A program made the position numbers and the translations under genes. A stretch of DNA of 56,353 nt, from the NCBI GenBank assembly GCA_022181065.1, contig BQMY01000095.1:1-56353 (forward strand), written 5' to 3'. The notes below the pieces were generated by a model, which was not told where the DNA came from, did not search any database, and worked only from the letters and a program-made list of their open reading frames with translations. This DNA is from Melioribacteraceae bacterium. GTDB taxonomy: Bacteria; Bacteroidota; Ignavibacteria; Ignavibacteriales; Melioribacteraceae. Positions within the stretch are counted from its first letter, which is position 1. Every line of letters starts with the position of its first letter. This document shows positions 1 to 9,037 of this stretch, one piece after another.

Positions 1-367
1 CCTGGATTCCGCCCGATTTTATCCAGAATCATGACGATGTAATTTTTAACTCCCCGTCTCCTAGTGTCAGGAGCCTGTGTGAAGGGTGCGACAAAAATTA
101 GGTTCCTGAGTTCATCGAAGGATCGGGCAAAGTTGGAAAGCAACAAAGTAAATCAACACTTCTATTTTCAATTAACCCACGGTTTTAACCGTGCGGTTCT
201 CGGGGAAAAATGTGAGAGTAGAACGGTTTCAACCGTTTTCACCATCGTTAAAGTAAGAGGGGGAGGATGATTTCAGGTCTTTACTTAAAAATAGAAGTCA
301 TCCCCAATCAAATCATAAAATTCGCCAAATACGAAATGATCTCAACTCGTTAATTAATTACGATCAA
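1..367. other. Intergenic region with palindromic repeats, no gene seen
   Basis: I see no convincing coding region here. The only open frame of any length, on the plus strand, has no ribosome binding site and low-complexity content. The first 40 bases resemble a degenerate copy of the GGATTCC...GGAATGACA palindromic repeat seen elsewhere in the window. The centre holds a copy of the ACGGTTTTAACCGT repeat, which is listed separately. Confidence 0.6.
176..240. repeat. Interspersed palindromic repeat with two ACGGTT..AACCGT arms, copy 1
   Basis: Two short palindromes (ACGGTTTTAACCGT and ACGGTTTCAACCGT) are separated by about 30 bases containing GCGGTTC and TGTGAGAG. The same arrangement returns at 37713-37777. 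The function is unknown. Confidence 0.7.
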
Positions 368-1405
368 CTAAAAAAACATCTTGGCTACTTTTAATATTCC
401 CTGTTTCCACGGTACACGATGTGAAATTCCGGAAGTGTTTTCAAACTGCTCCAGATTATCGAGATACCATTTGAAATTCCTTACTAACGCATCCTGATTA
501 CTGAATTTTGGTTTGTAGCCTAAAATCTTCTCAGCCTTTTCAATCGAAACGAAAGAATCTTTGGAAGCGGTTTCATAGACCCATTTATATAGTGGGGAAA
601 GTTTTAGTGCCTCAAGAAAACGCAAAGTCCAGATGATCGGCATTTCAGGTAATCCGACAATCTTTTTACCAAAACCGGCAAAATCGAGAACTGCCTGATA
701 ATCTTCACGCATAGTTTTGAAATCCTTGGCGCCGATATTGAATGTATCGTTTACTATTTTTTCATCGAGTTCAACACACGCGTATGTAGCGTCGCATAAA
801 TCCTCAACATCAAGGAGCTGATAACGGTTTTTCCCGTTACCGATCATTGGGAAACCTTTTCCATCTTTCGCCCAGTCGTATAGTAGCGCGAAGACTCCAA
901 GTCTTTCCGGACCAATGAATGATTTGGGGCGGATAATAGGAACACACATACCTTTCTTGCGATATTCGAGGCAGACTTCCTCAGCTTTTATTTTTGCTTC
1001 TCCGTAAGGACCAACACCATCAAGTTTGTCGGTTTCATAAATTGGATGGTGATCAGGAATACCGTAAACAGCAGTAGAAGAAGTATGGATAAACCGTTTC
1101 ACACCATTTCGGTAAGCCGCGTCGATCACGATACGGGTGCCTTCAATATCGGTGGAATAAATCTCTTCCGGAGTATAAAGCGGGAGCGCTGCCGCAGTAT
1201 GAATTACAATATCCACCCCTTTCATACTCTTTTCAACGAGCGCTTTATCCCTTATATCGCCCGTTACAATTTCAATTTTGTCTTTACAATCAGCGTAATC
1301 AAATTCAACCAAATCAAGTGAAAGAACGTCATGTCCCTTATCAAGTAAATATCTGACCAGGTTTATACCTAAAAATCCGGCACCGCCCGTTACAAGAAAT
1401 TTCAT
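368..1405 (-). CDS. NAD-dependent epimerase/dehydratase (extended SDR family)
   Basis: This is a 345-residue extended short-chain dehydrogenase/reductase of the type that modifies nucleotide sugars. The Rossmann glycine motif GGAGFLG lies at residues 7-13 and the catalytic YxxxK (YGEAK) at about 134-138. A Ser/Thr-rich stretch (HTSSTAVYG) before it supplies the catalytic Ser/Thr. Length is normal for the family. I start at the ATG at 1405: a GGAG box lies 8 bases upstream, whereas the open frame formally extends to a TTG at 1411. It is unlinked to the main glycan island, with a secreted protein gene and an IS element between them, but it could supply that island with a sugar. The substrate cannot be told from sequence. 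Confidence 0.88.
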   Translation of the reverse strand: MKFLVTGGAGFLGINLVRYLLDKGHDVLSLDLVEFDYADCKDKIEIVTGDIRDKALVEKSMKGVDIVIHTAAALPLYTPEEIYSTDIEGTRIVIDAAYRNGVKRFIHTSSTAVYGIPDHHPIYETDKLDGVGPYGEAKIKAEEVCLEYRKKGMCVPIIRPKSFIGPERLGVFALLYDWAKDGKGFPMIGNGKNRYQLLDVEDLCDATYACVELDEKIVNDTFNIGAKDFKTMREDYQAVLDFAGFGKKIVGLPEMPIIWTLRFLEALKLSPLYKWVYETASKDSFVSIEKAEKILGYKPKFSNQDALVRNFKWYLDNLEQFENTSGISHRVPWKQGILKVAKMFF

Positions 1406-1611
1406 TTTCAACTCCGGTAATAAAAAATCACAAACTTAAATTTACGAAATAGAACAATTTTATTAAATTGAATTTTAATTCTGATTTTTAACATCAGTTG
1501 TTATTTCCTGATAAATGGAAGTATCGAGTTGTTATGATACACTTTTCTGCCTTGTTTAAGAACTGGAGCCGTTTTAATTTAATCTCAAAATTTTATAATC
1601 GGGGATCATTA

Positions 1612-4203
1612 ATGAAAAAATATCTATTCTATTTTCTCTCGCTATCATTTGTTGTACTTGGTTTAGTTTTTGTTTTTACTTCCGGAGAAGTACAAAAACC
1701 GACCGGCGATGGACCAGATATGCGTCCGGCCGAGTGGGCATACAACCAACGAACATTTCCGCATAACACTGCCGCGCCTTTAGCCCATTACGAAGCTGCA
1801 AAACAGGCAATACAGATGCGTAAGGATAAAGCCGCTCGCATCGGCAAAAAATATAATAACCCCGAATGGGAATTCGCCGGTCCGGTAAATATAGGCGGAC
1901 GTGTGGTAGATATTGAATATAATATCCTCGACCCAAACACGGTTTACGCTTCCGCGGCAGTTGGCGGTGTATTCAAATCATATGATGGCGGTGATACATG
2001 GTTCCCGATTTTTGATGATCAACCGATAATGCCGATGGGTGATCTGGCGATAAATCCGGTCGATACAAATATTGTCTATGCCGGATCGGGTGAGCCGAAT
2101 GGTTCACATAATAATTTCCCGGGAGCTGGCGTATTTAAATCAACTGATGCAGGACAAACCTGGACAAACATTGGGCTTGAGCTAACAGCGCATACCGGAA
2201 GAATTGTGATTGACCCAACAAATCCTGACAGAGTTTTCGTAGCCGCCGTTGGTTCCAATTTTGGCACCGGACCCAACAGAGGTGTTTACGCAACAACCAA
2301 TGCGGGTGATACATGGGAGCAGGTTTTATTTGTAAGTGATTCTACCGGAGCAGTTGATTTGATATTGGATCCCACCGACCCTGATTTTATCATGGCTACT
2401 ATGTGGGAACGTGTAAGAAGACCCGGATTTGGTCAGAGTGTATCAAGTAGAGGTCCAACTAGCGGAATTTATAAATCAACAGATGGCGGTGATACATGGG
2501 ATAAACTCGGTCCTTCAAATGGTCTTCCCGGTGAAACTGAGAATGTCGGGCGTATCGGCCTGGCGATAGATGTTAATCACCCTGATACTGTTGTTGCGGT
2601 TTATACCGATGGTGGAACTTACTCCGGACTTTACAAATCTACAGACCGTGGTGAAAACTGGAGCAGCATCGATCCATCTTTTCAGATTTCCGGCGGGGTC
2701 AGTTCATTCAGCTGGTATTTCGGACAGGTAAGAATAAATCCGCACGACCCTGATTTCATCTATGTGCTTGATGTTTACTTCAATTATACTCAAAACGGTG
2801 GCACATCATGGAGTAACATCTATTATGATAATCTGCACGTTGATCACCACGCGCTTGCGTTCCATCCAACTGACTCAAATGTAATTCTTGTTGGAAACGA
2901 TGGCGGTATAAATAAATCCACCAACAAAGGCGCTTCCTGGGGACAGCACGTTAATCTCCCTGTGACACAATTTTATGAAATTAACATCGACTACAACAAT
3001 CCTGATGCTCTTTATGGCGGCACGCAGGATAACAATACAATCCGCACCACAGATGGTGGGCTGGATAATTGGGAACGACTGCTCGGCGGCGACGGATTTT
3101 ATGTGAACGTTGACTACAATGACAACAATTACGTTTATGCAGAATACCAGTACGGGAATTTATTCCGGTCAACTTCCGGCGGATACAACATGGATCGTAT
3201 AATGAATGGCATCTCCGAATCAGAGCCCAAAAACTGGTCAACTCCTGTTGTGATGGATCCATTCGATAGTAAAGTGCTTTATTATGGCACCAATAAACTA
3301 TATAAAACTACAAACAGAGGCTCAAACTGGTTTACCATCAGCGATAACCTTACGCTTTCCGATCCTGCTTATCCTAATTTGGGTACGCTTACAACTATTG
3401 GTGTTTCGCCGCTGGATAACAATATTATCTATACCGGCAGCGATGACGGACAGGTACACGTTTCCACTGATGGAGGCTCAAACTGGTCTAACATCACCGA
3501 GGGGTTACCCTTCAGATGGATTACCAGAGTTGTACCTGATAATTTCGATGCCAATACGGTTTATGTTACACTTTCCGGACTTAAATGGAGAGACCCGGTA
3601 TCTCATGTATTTGTAAGTTATAATCAGGGGGCAGACTGGACTGACATCAGCAATAATCTGCCCGATTCACCTGTTAACGCCTTTGTGCAGGATTTCAATT
3701 GGGGCGCTCATTTGTTTGTCGGAAATGATGTTGGTGTTTTTTATTCGCTCGATTTCGGTGCCACCTGGGAACCGTTGGGACAGAATTTACCCGTTGTTCC
3801 CGTATATGATTTAAAAATACATCCTACCGAAAATTTCCTTGTTGCGGGTACACATGGACGTTCCATGTACACACTCGATCTGAATCAAATTGTAAGTGTT
3901 AAAGATCAAAATGAGCTGATAGCTGACAAATATAAATTGAGTCAGAATTACCCGAATCCTTTCAACCCGACTACGAGTATTACATATTATCTGCCGGAAG
4001 CATCAAATGTTAATATCTCGGTCTATAATATGAATGGTGAACTTGTCAGTGAGTTGGTCAACAGTTCAAAACCCGAAGGGTATCATGATATTTCATGGGA
4101 CGCAACTAATAGTTCGGGATTGAAAGTTGCCTCGGGAGCATACATATATAAACTGCGTGCGGGCAACGTACTCAAAACCCGCAAAATGATGTTTCTGAAA
4201 TAA
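1612..4203 (+). CDS. Secreted BNR/sortilin-like beta-propeller protein with type IX sorting domain
   Basis: This is an exported protein of 863 residues. An N-terminal hydrophobic signal segment starts MKKYLFYF. A long series of BNR/Asp-box-like repeats follows (GGVFKSYDGGDTW, GVFKSTDAGQTW, GIYKSTDGGDTW), as in VPS10/sortilin-type propellers. The last 85 residues form a type IX secretion C-terminal domain, with NYPNPFNPTTSI and a basic end (TRKMMFLK). The frame extends upstream to a TTG at 1498, but I chose the ATG at 1612 because GGGGA lies just before it and a signal peptide begins there. It is probably displayed on or released from the cell surface. No catalytic residues of a sialidase are evident, so binding or scaffolding is as likely as enzyme activity. 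Confidence 0.88.
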   Translation: MKKYLFYFLSLSFVVLGLVFVFTSGEVQKPTGDGPDMRPAEWAYNQRTFPHNTAAPLAHYEAAKQAIQMRKDKAARIGKKYNNPEWEFAGPVNIGGRVVDIEYNILDPNTVYASAAVGGVFKSYDGGDTWFPIFDDQPIMPMGDLAINPVDTNIVYAGSGEPNGSHNNFPGAGVFKSTDAGQTWTNIGLELTAHTGRIVIDPTNPDRVFVAAVGSNFGTGPNRGVYATTNAGDTWEQVLFVSDSTGAVDLILDPTDPDFIMATMWERVRRPGFGQSVSSRGPTSGIYKSTDGGDTWDKLGPSNGLPGETENVGRIGLAIDVNHPDTVVAVYTDGGTYSGLYKSTDRGENWSSIDPSFQISGGVSSFSWYFGQVRINPHDPDFIYVLDVYFNYTQNGGTSWSNIYYDNLHVDHHALAFHPTDSNVILVGNDGGINKSTNKGASWGQHVNLPVTQFYEINIDYNNPDALYGGTQDNNTIRTTDGGLDNWERLLGGDGFYVNVDYNDNNYVYAEYQYGNLFRSTSGGYNMDRIMNGISESEPKNWSTPVVMDPFDSKVLYYGTNKLYKTTNRGSNWFTISDNLTLSDPAYPNLGTLTTIGVSPLDNNIIYTGSDDGQVHVSTDGGSNWSNITEGLPFRWITRVVPDNFDANTVYVTLSGLKWRDPVSHVFVSYNQGADWTDISNNLPDSPVNAFVQDFNWGAHLFVGNDVGVFYSLDFGATWEPLGQNLPVVPVYDLKIHPTENFLVAGTHGRSMYTLDLNQIVSVKDQNELIADKYKLSQNYPNPFNPTTSITYYLPEASNVNISVYNMNGELVSELVNSSKPEGYHDISWDATNSSGLKVASGAYIYKLRAGNVLKTRKMMFLK

Positions 4204-4232
4204 AATATTACTGAGTGGTTAGTACAAAGTGC

Positions 4233-4249
4233 AGGGGCTGACTAAAAAG
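4233..4249 (+). repeat. Left terminal inverted repeat of the IS1182-family element
   Basis: AGGGGCTGACTAAAAAG is the exact reverse complement of 5763-5779. It nests in a hairpin with CAGCCCC at 4255-4261, which may also act as a weak transcription stop behind the propeller gene that ends at 4203. Confidence 0.8.
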
Positions 4250-4360
4250 GAGAGCAGCCCCTTGATAAAAATACCGGATTGAGTTTCAGCCCGTTTTGGC
4301 CAAATAATCTTATTTTTGTGCCTTCAGGGTAAAATATGGGGTTTTTATGGCAACTTTCTC

Positions 4361-5708
4361 TCAGATTGTTGCAAAACAGGGGGTTAAAGTAAGCATTTTA
4401 GCCATTTTCTTCAGATTATGGGCTATAGCTACCAGAGCGAACTCTACTTTTACTTTGTCTAATCCACGCAGGTTAAATCGCCTGAAGTTCCTGTTCCACT
4501 TTATATGACCAAACACTGACTCTACATCTACAGGTCTTTGTTTTATCAGCTTTTTCCCTTCGGCAGAGTCCAGGTTTTTCTTTACCTCTTTCCTGTATTT
4601 TATCACCTCGGGCGTTACACTGATTACTCTGTTATACCTCGACTTGTGACATTCTGAACGTAAAGTACATCCCCTGCACCCTTTTGCCTTATATTTCTTT
4701 ATTGCTGTTTTATATCCATTTACCGTTGTTTTTCTCTCTGTTCCAACATACTTCATCGGATTTCCGGCAGGACAGAAGTATATATCCTTCTGTGCGTCAT
4801 ATCGAAGGTTTTCTACTCTGAAGATATTTTCTATGTATTTCCTTTTCTTTTCCCTGTCATACATATTGTACTTCACATAAATACCCCTGTACTTTTCTCT
4901 CAGGTATTCATAGTTTTCCTGTGAGCCATATCCGGCATCTGCTATTATATTCTTTGGTCTTATTCCATAGAGCCTTTCCTGTTGCTCCAGATGCGCTATC
5001 AACAGATTTGTATCCCCCGCGCTTTGATGTATGCTATAGCCTGTTATAAACTGATTTTCTGTGCCCATCTGTACATTATAGGCTGCCTTCGGATTACTGT
5101 TCGGGTGTGAGTCTTCTTTCATTCGCATAAATGTCGCGTCAGGGTCTGTTTTAGAACAACTGTTTCGTCCCTGTAGTTGTTCTTCCTGTTTTTTGTACTT
5201 CTCATATTTTGGCAGATATTCTTCACGTAGTTTTTTATCTGCCTTTTTCAACTTTTTGTCTTCAGGATTTTCCTTTAACTTTTCACCCAACTCCTTCGTA
5301 AATTCTTCCAGCTTTTCGTCGTCCAGACTTACTTCTTCTCCCATTTCCTCAAGGTCTCTATCTCCATATTCCCTGTTTTCATCTTCGTTTGTCTTTTCTA
5401 TTTCCCCGATCAATATCGCTATCTTTTTCTTTATTCCACTTAAGTACTTCTGATTCGACTTTTTCCATATATAACTGTACTTGTTGGCATTTGCCTCTAT
5501 CTTTGTTCCGTCAAGAAAGTAATTTTCATATTTTACATAACCCTCCTTTTTTATATGCCGATTCTATCGAACTTATATCAAGGCGCTCAATTACATTATT
5601 GACCAGTCGTACTATGTGGTCTTCGGGTATCATATCTTCGAGATTGGCTGGGATTAAGTTGAGTTGGTTCTGGTCGTACCGCTTGTAGATTACTTTGTTA
5701 TGTGACAT
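4361..5708 (-). pseudogene. IS1182-family transposase, inactivated by an internal deletion and frameshift
   Basis: The N-terminal piece starts at the ATG at 5708 (MSHNKVIYKRYDQNQ...) and carries the DUF772-type start of the family up to AYKKGG. It then runs into a stop. The C-terminal piece resumes in another frame with EGYVKYENYF and DGTKIEANAN. It keeps the DDE-type residues: Asp in DGTKIEANAN, Asp in IIADAGYGSQENY, and Glu in DVESVFGHIK. Roughly 80-100 residues that normally join the two parts are missing, an estimate from memory of the family. The join sits at about 5541-5552, in an AAAAAAGGAGGG run that fits both flanking readings. This suggests deletion between short direct repeats. It is confidently non-functional. 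Confidence 0.88.
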
Positions 5709-5762
5709 CGTTTTTGATGTCAATTTATTAATTATTCCGCTCTTTAACAAGAAGGCTGATTA

Positions 5763-5779
5763 CTTTTTAGTCAGCCCCT
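5763..5779 (-). repeat. Right terminal inverted repeat of the IS1182-family element
   Basis: This matches 4233-4249 in inverted orientation over 17 bases. It lies 55 bases upstream of the transposase start. Confidence 0.8.
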
Positions 5780-5932
5780 TAATGTGACGAATGTACATAA
5801 ATTTTCTTATATCACTTCCCTCCCATTTCCCGCATTGTGGAACCGACGAAAACTCAGTGATTTATGATAAGAGGTGTCTGAGCTTGTCGAAGACCCGTCA
5901 GTGTGCAAGATTCTTCAATTGTCCGACCCTTT

Positions 5933-5953
5933 CCCGCGTTGCGGGACAGGCGA
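5933..5953 (+). repeat. CCCG-N-CGGG-ACAGGCGA hairpin repeat
   Basis: The hairpin CCCGC-GTT-GCGGG is followed directly by ACAGGCGA. Sister copies lie at 11828-11847, 37427-37448 and 44197-44218, with a diverged one at 55958-55979. Confidence 0.7.
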
Positions 5954-6009
5954 ACCTCGGGAGCCTTGTAATTTGTTTTGCCCGTCTTCGACATGAATCC
6001 AGTTTTTAG

Positions 6010-6140
6010 ATTAGATTTCCGCGTCCACGGAAATGACAATGTTTTGCCCTGTCATGCCCTTGAAAAAAGGGTATCTCGCTTTAAGGATAGATTTCCGGTC
6101 AAGCCCACCCAAGGCGGGTAAACGCGGAAATGACAAAATG
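6010..6140. repeat. Two GATTTCC...GGAAATGACA palindromic repeats
   Basis: Two hairpin units share the outer arms GATTTCCG and CGGAAATGACA but have different centres. The same unit forms half of the composite repeats at 23651-23794 and 56164-56273. Confidence 0.65.
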
Positions 6141-6183
6141 TTATTATCTCAGGATGAGGCAGAGTTTGTAGAAGATTCTCTTT

Positions 6184-6214
6184 AAACAAAAAAGGGATGG
6201 TCGGTGACCATCCC
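6184..6214 (-). terminator. Rho-independent terminator of the glycan island
   Basis: On the minus strand a perfect 9-bp stem (GGGATGGTC/GACCATCCC, 3-base loop) is followed by a T-rich tract (complement of 6184-6193). It sits about 70 bases past the stop of the last island gene. The same stem sequence is reused at 30301-30321 and 37503-37523. Confidence 0.88.
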
Positions 6215-6282
6215 CCACGAAATACTTTTGTATCTTTATATTTTTGACTTTCGACTAAAGACTTACGACTTTGGACTAATTC

Positions 6283-9036
6283 TTACTTCCACGCTTCAAT
6301 GTATAGCGAATCAGGTTTTTTCTCAACACCATGCTGGTCAACATCAAACTTGTACTCTTTCCAGTTCGGGATACCTGAATGCGCCGCGTCGGTCAGGTAT
6401 ATATTTTCAAAACCCGCAGTCTTCAGCAATTCGGTGAGAGAATGCCGGTCGTACATCCAGTAGTGTACTTCACCCGACAACCTGAATTCACCAATCTCTT
6501 TCGGGTCAGAAACATCCTTGTTTACATTTTTCGCGATTTGCGGATTTTGTTTGATCATATTAAGGAACGGCTCAACTTCGCTACCAATACGTTCAATGAT
6601 ATAATCACGTGCCGGGATTGGATCCTGCGCCCAGAATTGCAGCATTTCACCACCACCGAAATTACGCACCGTCTGGTCAAACATCTCAAGCATAATCCAG
6701 TCGTATCGCTCTTTTGCAATCGGGTCACCCTCAGCGGCAAGTCGTAAATTTTTCAAATACTCTTCGGCGATTCGCTCAAGATCAGGTACAACAAGACGCA
6801 ACACTCCGCCCGGTCTTAATATTCTGTGGCATTCATCGAGGAAAAAACCGACATTATGCCGCGGGAAATGCTCAATAAGATGTGATTGATATATTACGTT
6901 AAAACTGTCATCTTCTGTGGGGATACCCCTGTTGATCACTTCAAGGAAACGTGGTTTCCCACCGGCGAGGATATCAAAAACCTTCCAGTCCTGATTCTGA
7001 GGTTTATTGTAACCAAGGTTTAGCATCCTTAATTCAGAAATATGTTTAAGATTTTCCGGAAATCCCGTTTGTTTAATATCTTTTTTCACCTCAACAATCG
7101 ATTCTTTTTTCTCAATTGGCTTAAAGTCAGGATTTTTCCATGCGTAGATTGTAATAATAAACTTGTCTGTATTCACCGAAGTAAAAGGCGATTTCTGCTC
7201 ACTTCCAAGCCATTCCGCAGGGTGGAAATCGCCGAGCGTGTAGAAAAAACCTTCTTCCTCAAATAATGAAAGGAGTTCGCCAAACTTGCCGTCTGCTGCC
7301 CTGAAACGATGTATTTCCGCTACAATACGATTTACGTTTCTGAGAACTCCACGGCAATCTTTTAATACCTCGTATTCAGCGCCTTCGATATCGATTTTAA
7401 GAAGTTCAACTTTTTCTTGCTCGAGATAATCACGCAATCTAACCGAGGGGACTTTATTCGCCGAAATATTATTCACATCCACAAAGCCCGAATCATCATT
7501 CGAAGCCTCAAAACTAACACCTTTATTATCTTTCCATACAGCTTTGGGGATTACCTCATAATCGGGAATGTTGAAGGAATTCAAATTATTCGCCGCCATA
7601 TTCGCTATTTCGGGATCAGCCTCAAACGCGGTAATTTTCGCGTTCGGGTATTTTGTTCCGAAGAAAAGGGAAGCTATCCCTATATGCGCGCCGCAATCGA
7701 GAATGCGCGGATTTTGTGTTGTAGATTCAAATGTGTAGAGGTTTTGTCCGAATATCTGCACAATCTGATGATAAAAACTGTGAAGATCGGCGTAATGGAT
7801 TTTCTTTCCGTCAATGAGCAATTTCCCGGCTTCCCGACGTGGATACTTCTGCAAATCTGTGGAAAGTTTATTGATAATTTCTTGTAGCGTACCTTTTAGC
7901 GTGAACTCTTCATTTGTCGGTTTTGGAGAGGCAAAAACTTCACTTTTGGCAGGTTTATTCAGATATTTTCTTATTATTGCTTCATAAATACTGATGCGAT
8001 TAACCATTGAGTGATCACGCATGCAACGTTTTTGTCCGTTTTCAGCGATGGTCTGTAATATCTCCTGATTCTCAAGATAATACGCAATTTTTTCAATCAT
8101 CTCTTTTTCATCACCGTAAACACCAATTTCCTTATCCGGCTCAAAAAAGGTGTTGATGTTGTCATAACGTTCGGTGAGCAGCAATGACCCGACAGCCGTG
8201 GTTTCGAACATTCGCATGTTTGCGGCTTCGTTGCTTACCAGATCAATATGCGCGTTAAAAACTATTTTGCCGGATGCCAGCGCCTTGTACATATCCATAC
8301 CCCAGCGCGCGCCAAAATTGTATTTGCGCAACGATTCAGGAATTGGTCCATGCATTTCCGGTATAAAAAGACCAAGCTTAATTTGCGGATTTATTTCACA
8401 TAATTTTACAATAGTTTCGAGCAGAGCGCGTCGTTTTTTATGCTCTTCGCTTACCTGTCCACTAAAAACTATATCAAAATTTTTAGGCGTAGCTTTTGTG
8501 GTTTCCATAATAAAGGAGGGCATACCGGGTGAAAATCTTTCCGTTGCCTTCACACCACGTTTAACAGCTTCTTCAATAGATTCGCGATGATTTGAAAGCA
8601 TCAAGTCAAATTCAGTGAAATCGCTCTGAGGCGGAATTGAAGCAGCGCGCCATCCCAATACAAGTTTTGGTTTGTATGGTAAAATTTTAACAAATCTGCT
8701 GTCGAATGTGATAGGATCACTAAGGTATAAAACATCAGGTTTGAATTTCTCAATCTGCCGAAATACTATCTCGTAAACTGCGTTATCTTTATTCTGGAGT
8801 GGTATTCCATTCTCTTTCATCCAACGCATTTGTGCCGGAAGAGCGTTGGCGATCACGAGCCACGCGTCATACCCGATACTCTTGAGGTGCGGGGCAATCA
8901 TGTGGCTACCGGAGAATCCGTCATAAATTAATTTTTCGTTTTGCTCTTCGTAGCTTTGTTCGGATAATCCGGAATTCGATTCATATAAAAAGTTCAGGTA
9001 CGGATGATAGAAAGTGTGGACCTGAAGTAGTTTCAT
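6283..9036 (-). CDS. Glycosyltransferase - FkbM methyltransferase - class I methyltransferase fusion
   Basis: This 917-residue protein has three parts. Residues 1 to about 390 form a CgeB-like GT-B glycosyltransferase, with FDIVFSGQVSEEHKKRR and the donor-side MRMFETTAVGSLLLTE. Residues from about 440 to 630 form an FkbM-type SAM methyltransferase (ILDCGAHIGIASLFFG, KIDIEGAEYEVLKD). From about 690 to the end lies a second class I methyltransferase (VIYQSHLIEHFPRH, HRILRPGGVLRLVVPDLER). FkbM domains usually O-methylate sugars or polyketides. Here they probably decorate a glycan that the same polypeptide extends. It is the last gene of the island, and its ATG is one base past the stop of the aminotransferase gene, so translation is probably coupled. 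Confidence 0.85.
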   Translation of the reverse strand: MKLLQVHTFYHPYLNFLYESNSGLSEQSYEEQNEKLIYDGFSGSHMIAPHLKSIGYDAWLVIANALPAQMRWMKENGIPLQNKDNAVYEIVFRQIEKFKPDVLYLSDPITFDSRFVKILPYKPKLVLGWRAASIPPQSDFTEFDLMLSNHRESIEEAVKRGVKATERFSPGMPSFIMETTKATPKNFDIVFSGQVSEEHKKRRALLETIVKLCEINPQIKLGLFIPEMHGPIPESLRKYNFGARWGMDMYKALASGKIVFNAHIDLVSNEAANMRMFETTAVGSLLLTERYDNINTFFEPDKEIGVYGDEKEMIEKIAYYLENQEILQTIAENGQKRCMRDHSMVNRISIYEAIIRKYLNKPAKSEVFASPKPTNEEFTLKGTLQEIINKLSTDLQKYPRREAGKLLIDGKKIHYADLHSFYHQIVQIFGQNLYTFESTTQNPRILDCGAHIGIASLFFGTKYPNAKITAFEADPEIANMAANNLNSFNIPDYEVIPKAVWKDNKGVSFEASNDDSGFVDVNNISANKVPSVRLRDYLEQEKVELLKIDIEGAEYEVLKDCRGVLRNVNRIVAEIHRFRAADGKFGELLSLFEEEGFFYTLGDFHPAEWLGSEQKSPFTSVNTDKFIITIYAWKNPDFKPIEKKESIVEVKKDIKQTGFPENLKHISELRMLNLGYNKPQNQDWKVFDILAGGKPRFLEVINRGIPTEDDSFNVIYQSHLIEHFPRHNVGFFLDECHRILRPGGVLRLVVPDLERIAEEYLKNLRLAAEGDPIAKERYDWIMLEMFDQTVRNFGGGEMLQFWAQDPIPARDYIIERIGSEVEPFLNMIKQNPQIAKNVNKDVSDPKEIGEFRLSGEVHYWMYDRHSLTELLKTAGFENIYLTDAAHSGIPNWKEYKFDVDQHGVEKKPDSLYIEAWK

Positions 9037-9037
9037 G

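Larger units (their letters stand above)
4233..5779. mobile_element. Defective IS1182-family insertion sequence
   Basis: A 1547-bp element is bounded by 17-bp inverted repeats starting AGGGGCTGACTAAAAAG, and carries one decayed transposase reading on the minus strand. Each end also folds on itself: GGGGCTG...CAGCCCC at 4234-4261, and GGCTGA...TCAGCC near 5754-5776. No target-site duplication is visible, since the flanks read GTGC and TAAT. The transposase has an internal deletion, so the element should not move by itself, though its ends look intact and could be mobilised in trans. Confidence 0.85.
5780..6183. other. Intergenic region filled with palindromic repeats
   Basis: I found no credible gene. 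The region holds a GTCTGAGCTTGTCGAAGACCC segment, with a near-copy at 44146-44165, and a CCCG..CGGG-ACAGGCGA unit at 5933-5953. Two GATTTCCG...CGGAAATGACA hairpins lie between 6010 and 6140. Confidence 0.65.

Noticed and set aside
64-270. 68-codon plus-strand open frame at the window start
   Set aside because: It has no ribosome binding site, spans a palindromic repeat, and its translation looks unlike a protein.
1498-1611. Upstream extension of the propeller protein to a TTG start
   Set aside because: The extra 38 residues precede a normal signal peptide, and a ribosome binding site supports the ATG at 1612.
5401-5750. Simple frameshift or sequencing error in the IS1182 transposase
   Set aside because: The join lacks a stretch of the protein that the family normally has, so one inserted or lost base cannot restore it.
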